Assembly: GCF_000703045.1 (NCBI RefSeq)
Contig: NZ_JNLJ01000005.1
Span: 505,859-569,858, forward strand
Source: Persephonella sp. IF05-L8
GTDB lineage: Bacteria > Aquificota > Aquificia > Aquificales > Hydrogenothermaceae
Direction of reading: 5' to 3'
Length of the DNA: 64,000 nucleotides
The first letter of the stretch is position 1, and each line of letters starts with the position of its first letter. The translations under genes and the position numbers were made by a program. Below are positions 59,568-64,000 of the stretch, piece after piece. Under the pieces are notes generated by a model. It was not told where the DNA came from and did not search any database. It saw only the letters and a list, made by a program, of their open reading frames with translations.

Positions 59568-59858
59568 GTGAAAAAGGAAAAAAAATTACAAGTTTGGGTA
59601 ACAAAAGATTTAGAAGAAAAATTAAAAAAAACTGCACAGGAAGAAGGTAGAAGTATCTCAGACATTGTAAGGGAAGCATTGAATTTATACTTTAAAGAAA
59701 AAGAGAGAAAATCTATGCCTGATTTTATAATGACTTTACCCGGTGGCGATACACTGATTTTGGAGATAAAAAAGAATCTTATGTCTGATAAAAACTTTAT
59801 GCAAGAATTAGCTGAAAAACTAGGTAGTTCCATAAAAAAAAGGACAAAGGTAATATAA
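59568..59858 (+). CDS. Ribbon-helix-helix DNA-binding protein
   Basis: The 96-aa protein has an N-terminal RHH motif: KLQVWVTKDLEEKLKKTAQEEGRSISDIVREALNLYF (strand, helix, GRSIS turn, helix). The C-terminal half with GGDTLILEIKK is different from usual antitoxins. GTG start with AGGTG upstream. It could be a CopG-type regulator or antitoxin without visible toxin; being first in the AT-rich defence-like block, it may regulate the genes that follow. Confidence 0.7.
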   Translation: MKKEKKLQVWVTKDLEEKLKKTAQEEGRSISDIVREALNLYFKEKERKSMPDFIMTLPGGDTLILEIKKNLMSDKNFMQELAEKLGSSIKKRTKVI

Positions 59859-59894
59859 AATAAGTTGTTTACATAATATAAAACGGTGAAATTT

Positions 59895-60770
59895 ATGGCT
59901 ACTTTTTCTGGGCATGAAACATTTCCATTTAGATATGGTTGGCTAAAAAAGGGTTATGATGCTGTATTAAAGAATCCAAAGGTTTTCTCTAGTCCTGATG
60001 CTATTGTTGAATTAGGCGTTGGGAAAAATATGGTAAATTCTATTAAATATTGGGGACTAGCCACACAAATTTTTGAAAAAAAGGGCAACGAGATCCTCAG
60101 AACTGAGTTTGGAGAATTTGTATTTGATGATAAAAAAGGCATAGATCCATATTTAGAAGATAAATCAACATTATGGTTATTACATTGGAAATTAGCTTCT
60201 ACTGTAGATCCAGCAACCACATGGTATTTAGCTTTTAATGAATTGAATAAGTCATTATTTACGAAAGATGAATTAATTAATGATCTAAAACTCTTAATTC
60301 AAAAACATTCTTATAAAATGCCTTCAGATAATACATTAAAAAGGGACATTGATGTGTTTCTTAGAACCTATGTTTTAAAGTTAGACAAAGAATTAATTGA
60401 AGAAAGTTTTGAATGTCCTTTGACTGAGTTAAATCTTATAATTGAAGATAATGGAATCTATAGATTTAATTTGGCAGCTTCTGAAAATATACCATCTTCT
60501 GTTTTACTTTTTGCAATTTTAGAGTTTTGGGATAATAATTTTCCCAAAAAAAAGAATTTAGCTTTAGACGAGTTTATATATAAAAATGGAAGTCCTTTCA
60601 AAGTTTTTAAAATGACATATGAAACTTTTTTATCTAAAATTTTTGAAATAGAAAAAATTACAAATGGTGTAATTAGCTATGATGAAACAGCAGGGTTGAA
60701 ACAGATATATAAAAAACAGCAAATAGACAAGTATGATGTATTAAAACAAAATTTAGCTATTAAGGGTTAA
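59895..60770 (+). CDS. DUF4007 family protein
   Basis: The 291-aa protein begins ATFSGHETFPFRYGWLKKGYDAV and continues AIVELGVGKNMVNSIKYW, the defining DUF4007 signature; the middle has STLWLLHWKLASTVDPATTW. These proteins occur in DNA phosphorothioation/BREX-like defence loci, often beside PAPS-reductase-like enzymes; their activity is not known. ATG 59895 fits GGTGA upstream; the frame also opens at GTG 59886. It is one base from the ATPase gene. Confidence 0.85.
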   Translation: MATFSGHETFPFRYGWLKKGYDAVLKNPKVFSSPDAIVELGVGKNMVNSIKYWGLATQIFEKKGNEILRTEFGEFVFDDKKGIDPYLEDKSTLWLLHWKLASTVDPATTWYLAFNELNKSLFTKDELINDLKLLIQKHSYKMPSDNTLKRDIDVFLRTYVLKLDKELIEESFECPLTELNLIIEDNGIYRFNLAASENIPSSVLLFAILEFWDNNFPKKKNLALDEFIYKNGSPFKVFKMTYETFLSKIFEIEKITNGVISYDETAGLKQIYKKQQIDKYDVLKQNLAIKG

Positions 60771-60771
60771 A

Positions 60772-63700
60772 ATGAAGATTCAAAACTTTGAAATTAAACT
60801 TAACAAAGAATTTTTCAAATCAATAAATTTAAGTCGTGATTTTTATCAAAATTTTTCTTTAAAAAATTATGTATTAACGCCTTTAGTTCAACAAATTTTA
60901 GAAGACATATTAGATGCCATAAATATTCCAAAAAGTAATAGGGCTTGGAATGTTGTAGGACCTTACGGTAGTGGTAAATCTGCTTTTATGTTATTTTTAT
61001 CAAATTTATTAAGTAAAATTAATAATTATGCACACGAAGATGCTGAAAACTTATTAAATACGAATGCTCCAGAATTGTATGAGAAATATAAGTCTATTGG
61101 AAGTACATATGCAAATTTCCTTCCCATCTTAGTAACAGGCTCAAGAATATCTCTTGAGAAAGCATTGCAAATAGGTATAAGAGAATCTTTAGAAAAATTG
61201 AACTTATATGATTTACTTAAACGCCATCAAGATATTCTACACAAAGAAGAAATTGATTCTAATGAAATAAAAGAAGTTTTATTTTCAATTCATAGAGATA
61301 TACAAAAGTTTGGGTATGATGGAATATTATTAACTATTGATGAATTTGGAAAAATTTTAGAATATGTGGCTTTAAATATTGAAGAACATGATATATTTTT
61401 ATTGCAAGATTTGGCTGAGTATGCTAGTAGAAGTGAAGATAATCCATTTTTATTATTTACTGTATTACATCAAGCTTTTGATCAATATGTAAAATTTATT
61501 GGTAAAACTCATCAGGAAGAATGGGAAAAAATATATGGAAGATTTGTTGAAATTACGTTTAAAGGAAATCCTGACCAAATTTTGTTTTTAATTGCGAAAT
61601 CTATAAACTCAAATATTGATATTCCTCAAACTAAACAGCTTATAGAATTAGCTGAGAAGTTTCCACCTCCTACTATAGATAGTAAAACTTTTAAAGAGTT
61701 GGCTAATAAAGTACTTCCTTTACATCCAGCAACATTTGAAATACTTCCTCTTTTATTTTTTAAATATGCTCAGAATGAAAGAACTGTTTTTTCCTTTCTT
61801 TCTTCGTTGGAGCCAAATTCCTTTTCTAAGTTTGTTGAAAGTTTAAAAGATAAACTAGACTTTTATTATATTTTTGATTTATATAGTTATGTTGAAATGA
61901 CTCTGAGCAATTCAATATTGCAAAATCAAAAAGGTAGAGAAACATGGCTTTTAATGGAAGAAGCTCTAAATAGACTTGAAAATCCAACCCTGCCAGAAAT
62001 AGATGTCTTAAAAACTATAGGAATTTTAAATCTTATAGGAAGTTATGGAACAATAAAATCTTCAAAAGAATTTATAGAATATGCCCTATATCCTAAATAT
62101 ACTTCGAAGGAAACAAATATTACCCTGAAAATTTTAGAAGATAAAAAAATAATCACTTATAGAAGCTATAACAATCAGTATGTTCTTTGGAGTGGGAGTG
62201 ATATAAATATAGAAGATGAAGTTGCTAAAGCCAAAAAATATATTCATTTAGAGAATATACAAACTTATTTAAATAAGTTTTATAAATTAACTCCAATTAT
62301 TGCTAAAAAGTTCTACCATCAATCAGGAAATCTGAAAATATTTCTACGTGAATTTCTTGAAGATATAAAAAGTATAAAATTAAATGAGTATACAGATGGA
62401 AAAGTTATTTATTTGCTTCCTAAAAATGTAGATGATATAAAAAATCTAGAAAGAGAAATCAAAAAGATAAAGAAAGAAGAATTAATCTTTGTAGTTCCAA
62501 AAGAATTACCGCAACTTTTGAATTTAATAAAAGAATTAGAAGCTCATTACGAGGTTCTGCAAAAAATAAATGAAATTAAAGATAAAATTGCTAAAAAAGA
62601 GATAGAAATAAGAATAAATCAGCTTTCCGATATTTTACTAAAGGAAATTGAAAATGTATTTAATCTTAAAAATTGTAACGTGTATCATAAAGGTAAACTT
62701 ATAAATATAAAAAATGAAAGACAACTAAACGAGTATATTTCTGAAGTATGTAAGAAGAAGTTTAGATATATTCCTACAATGAAAAATGAATTAATCAACA
62801 GAAGAAAAATATCTCCTTCAGTTAAAACAGCTTTTAGAAATTTAATAAAGGCAATAATTGAAAACTATCATATTGAGAACTTGGGTATAACCGGTTATCC
62901 TCCAGAATATGCAATTTATATTTCTCTTATTAAAGATAAAGGACTTCACGAAAAAGTAGGAAATCATTATGAGTTTACCTATCCAAAAGAAAAAAGTTTA
63001 AAAAAAACTTGGGAATATATAGAAAATTTTATAAAATCCTCTATAGAGAGACGAAAATCTTTCCTGGAAGTTTTTGAGATTTTAGAAAAAGCTCCTTTTG
63101 GGTTAACTCATCCAGTTATTTCAATTTATCTTTTAGTTGGATTGATAAAATATGATTCAGAAATTGCAATATTTGAGAATGGACGATTTATTCCAATTTT
63201 AACTCCTATCTTGTACGAAAGAATAATAAAAAATCCTTCTAACTTTGAGCTTCAGAAATATGAAATAACAGATTTTAAAAAAGAATTTTTTGAAAGGTTG
63301 GCAAAAACCATTTTAAATTCAAAACCTTCCAACCTTAAAGGAAATAAGCAGCAACTGTTAGACATAGTAAAACCAATAATCCTATTTATAGATAGCTTAC
63401 CAAATTATACAAAACAAGCTAAAAACTTATCGGAATATTCTTTGAAACTAAGAGATGCAATCTTAAACGCAGAAGATCCTTATAAATTAATATTTGAGGA
63501 TATTCCAAAGGCATTAAATATTAAATTAAATGAAGATAAAATAAAAAATGAAGTGTTAGAAGAATTTTTTAAAAAACTAATAGAATCTTTTAAAGAACTT
63601 AAATATCATTACGATGATCTGTTAAATCACATTGAAAGAATTTTACATAGAGGATTTAGTATTTCTAAAGAAGGTGAAGAAGGAAGAAAAGAATTAATAA

Positions 63701-64000
63701 AAAAATTAGAATTTGTAGAAGATTTAGTTCCTGAAAATGATGAGCTAAAAGTATTTATAAACAGAGTTAAAGATGAAAATCTACCATATAAAGAATGGTT
63801 GGAAAGTATTGCTATTACTGTTCATAAAGAAAAATCTCCTCAGGATTGGAAGGATGATGATATTAGATTATTTGATCTAAGGATAATGCAGATTGCAAAA
63901 AAAGTAAAAGAATTAGAACCTATAGCTTGGGAATTAAATAAAAATAGCTTAAAAACTAAAGGAGATAAAATTCCAGTTAAAATCTCAATATTAATTCCTG
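60772..64000 (+). CDS. Giant P-loop ATPase of a defence-type locus (3' truncated)
   Basis: Open from ATG 60772 to the window end, at least 1,076 codons without a stop. Walker A GPYGSGKSAF (63-72) and Walker B ILLTIDEFG (185-193, Asp190-Glu191) define an AAA/STAND-type ATPase near the N-terminus, followed by about 850 residues of helical, charged sequence. Such proteins (BrxC/PglY-like and Dnd/Dpt-type ATPases) partner DUF4007 proteins. The N-terminal NYVLTPLVQQILEDI resembles the start of BrxC-type ATPases. No orthology is claimed. Base composition is visibly more AT-rich than the sulfur region. Confidence 0.75.
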   Translation, partial: MKIQNFEIKLNKEFFKSINLSRDFYQNFSLKNYVLTPLVQQILEDILDAINIPKSNRAWNVVGPYGSGKSAFMLFLSNLLSKINNYAHEDAENLLNTNAPELYEKYKSIGSTYANFLPILVTGSRISLEKALQIGIRESLEKLNLYDLLKRHQDILHKEEIDSNEIKEVLFSIHRDIQKFGYDGILLTIDEFGKILEYVALNIEEHDIFLLQDLAEYASRSEDNPFLLFTVLHQAFDQYVKFIGKTHQEEWEKIYGRFVEITFKGNPDQILFLIAKSINSNIDIPQTKQLIELAEKFPPPTIDSKTFKELANKVLPLHPATFEILPLLFFKYAQNERTVFSFLSSLEPNSFSKFVESLKDKLDFYYIFDLYSYVEMTLSNSILQNQKGRETWLLMEEALNRLENPTLPEIDVLKTIGILNLIGSYGTIKSSKEFIEYALYPKYTSKETNITLKILEDKKIITYRSYNNQYVLWSGSDINIEDEVAKAKKYIHLENIQTYLNKFYKLTPIIAKKFYHQSGNLKIFLREFLEDIKSIKLNEYTDGKVIYLLPKNVDDIKNLEREIKKIKKEELIFVVPKELPQLLNLIKELEAHYEVLQKINEIKDKIAKKEIEIRINQLSDILLKEIENVFNLKNCNVYHKGKLINIKNERQLNEYISEVCKKKFRYIPTMKNELINRRKISPSVKTAFRNLIKAIIENYHIENLGITGYPPEYAIYISLIKDKGLHEKVGNHYEFTYPKEKSLKKTWEYIENFIKSSIERRKSFLEVFEILEKAPFGLTHPVISIYLLVGLIKYDSEIAIFENGRFIPILTPILYERIIKNPSNFELQKYEITDFKKEFFERLAKTILNSKPSNLKGNKQQLLDIVKPIILFIDSLPNYTKQAKNLSEYSLKLRDAILNAEDPYKLIFEDIPKALNIKLNEDKIKNEVLEEFFKKLIESFKELKYHYDDLLNHIERILHRGFSISKEGEEGRKELIKKLEFVEDLVPENDELKVFINRVKDENLPYKEWLESIAITVHKEKSPQDWKDDDIRLFDLRIMQIAKKVKELEPIAWELNKNSLKTKGDKIPVKISILIP

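Overview
The window looks like chromosomal DNA from a thermophilic, chemolithotrophic bacterium of the Aquificota, most likely a Hydrogenothermaceae (Persephonella/Sulfurihydrogenibium-like) organism. This is inferred from AT-rich coding sequence, a split carB, a TrpB2-type tryptophan synthase, a DUF1931 histone-fold protein like Aquifex AQ_328, prefoldin-like genes, ferredoxin-thioredoxin reductase, and a large sulfur/molybdoenzyme cluster. No database search was run, so the genus is a guess.

Layout. 1-20.4 kb is mostly housekeeping: the end of a dimeric dUTPase gene, an SDH_sah protease, DUF502, folD, a tyrosine-recombinase homologue with altered catalytic residues, an IS1-type element sitting precisely in the third codon of a short-chain dehydrogenase gene, FTR catalytic subunit, rluD, a CDF exporter, a ZnuA-like protein, pncB, murC, cell-wall hydrolases, a c-type cytochrome, an oligopeptide-binding protein, thiE and carB (C-terminal half). 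20.4-26.4 kb holds tpx and then an unusual accessory block: two unrecognised proteins (one with faint Csm5/RAMP resemblance), an archaeal-type prefoldin alpha, a 58-aa mini prefoldin-beta-like protein, a YfdX protein, membrane proteins, the histone-fold DUF1931 protein and a YqhA-family protein, separated by several intrinsic terminators. 26.9-38.9 kb returns to housekeeping (recN, truA, era, mgtE, trpB2, fabD, bioD, a soluble zinc-sensing chemoreceptor, MgtC/DUF4010, RusA-like).

39.0-57.5 kb is one long forward sulfur/respiration region: periplasmic tandem rhodanese, YeeE/YedE transporter, a small membrane protein, a membrane rhodanese ending in a Gly-rich arm with a penultimate Cys, a NarG/EbdA-type (type II DMSO reductase) alpha-beta-gamma molybdoenzyme whose gamma subunit is fused to cytochrome c, a periplasmic protein also ending Gly-Cys-Leu, a second molybdoenzyme of the Psr/Ttr type (B-C-A order), a TorD chaperone and a ferredoxin protein, followed by a FadL porin, a periplasmic SCP2-like protein and a YeiH transporter. 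A perfect TTGAC-N4-GTCAA palindrome (Crp/Fnr type) lies upstream of the first gene, and a perfect TTGAT-N4-ATCAA site lies upstream of the cytochrome c gene at 15.7 kb. The likely theme is uptake, carriage and redox conversion of sulfane sulfur or thiosulfate, with electrons passed to c-type cytochromes or quinone.

From 57.5 kb the tmRNA gene (ssrA) is followed by markedly more AT-rich DNA: a relic of an IS200/IS605 right end (omega-RNA-like), a twice-frameshifted IS110 transposase, a ribbon-helix-helix protein, a DUF4007 protein and the first 1,076 codons of a giant P-loop ATPase that runs off the window. The last two look like the start of a DNA-modification/phage-defence locus in an ssrA-adjacent genomic island.
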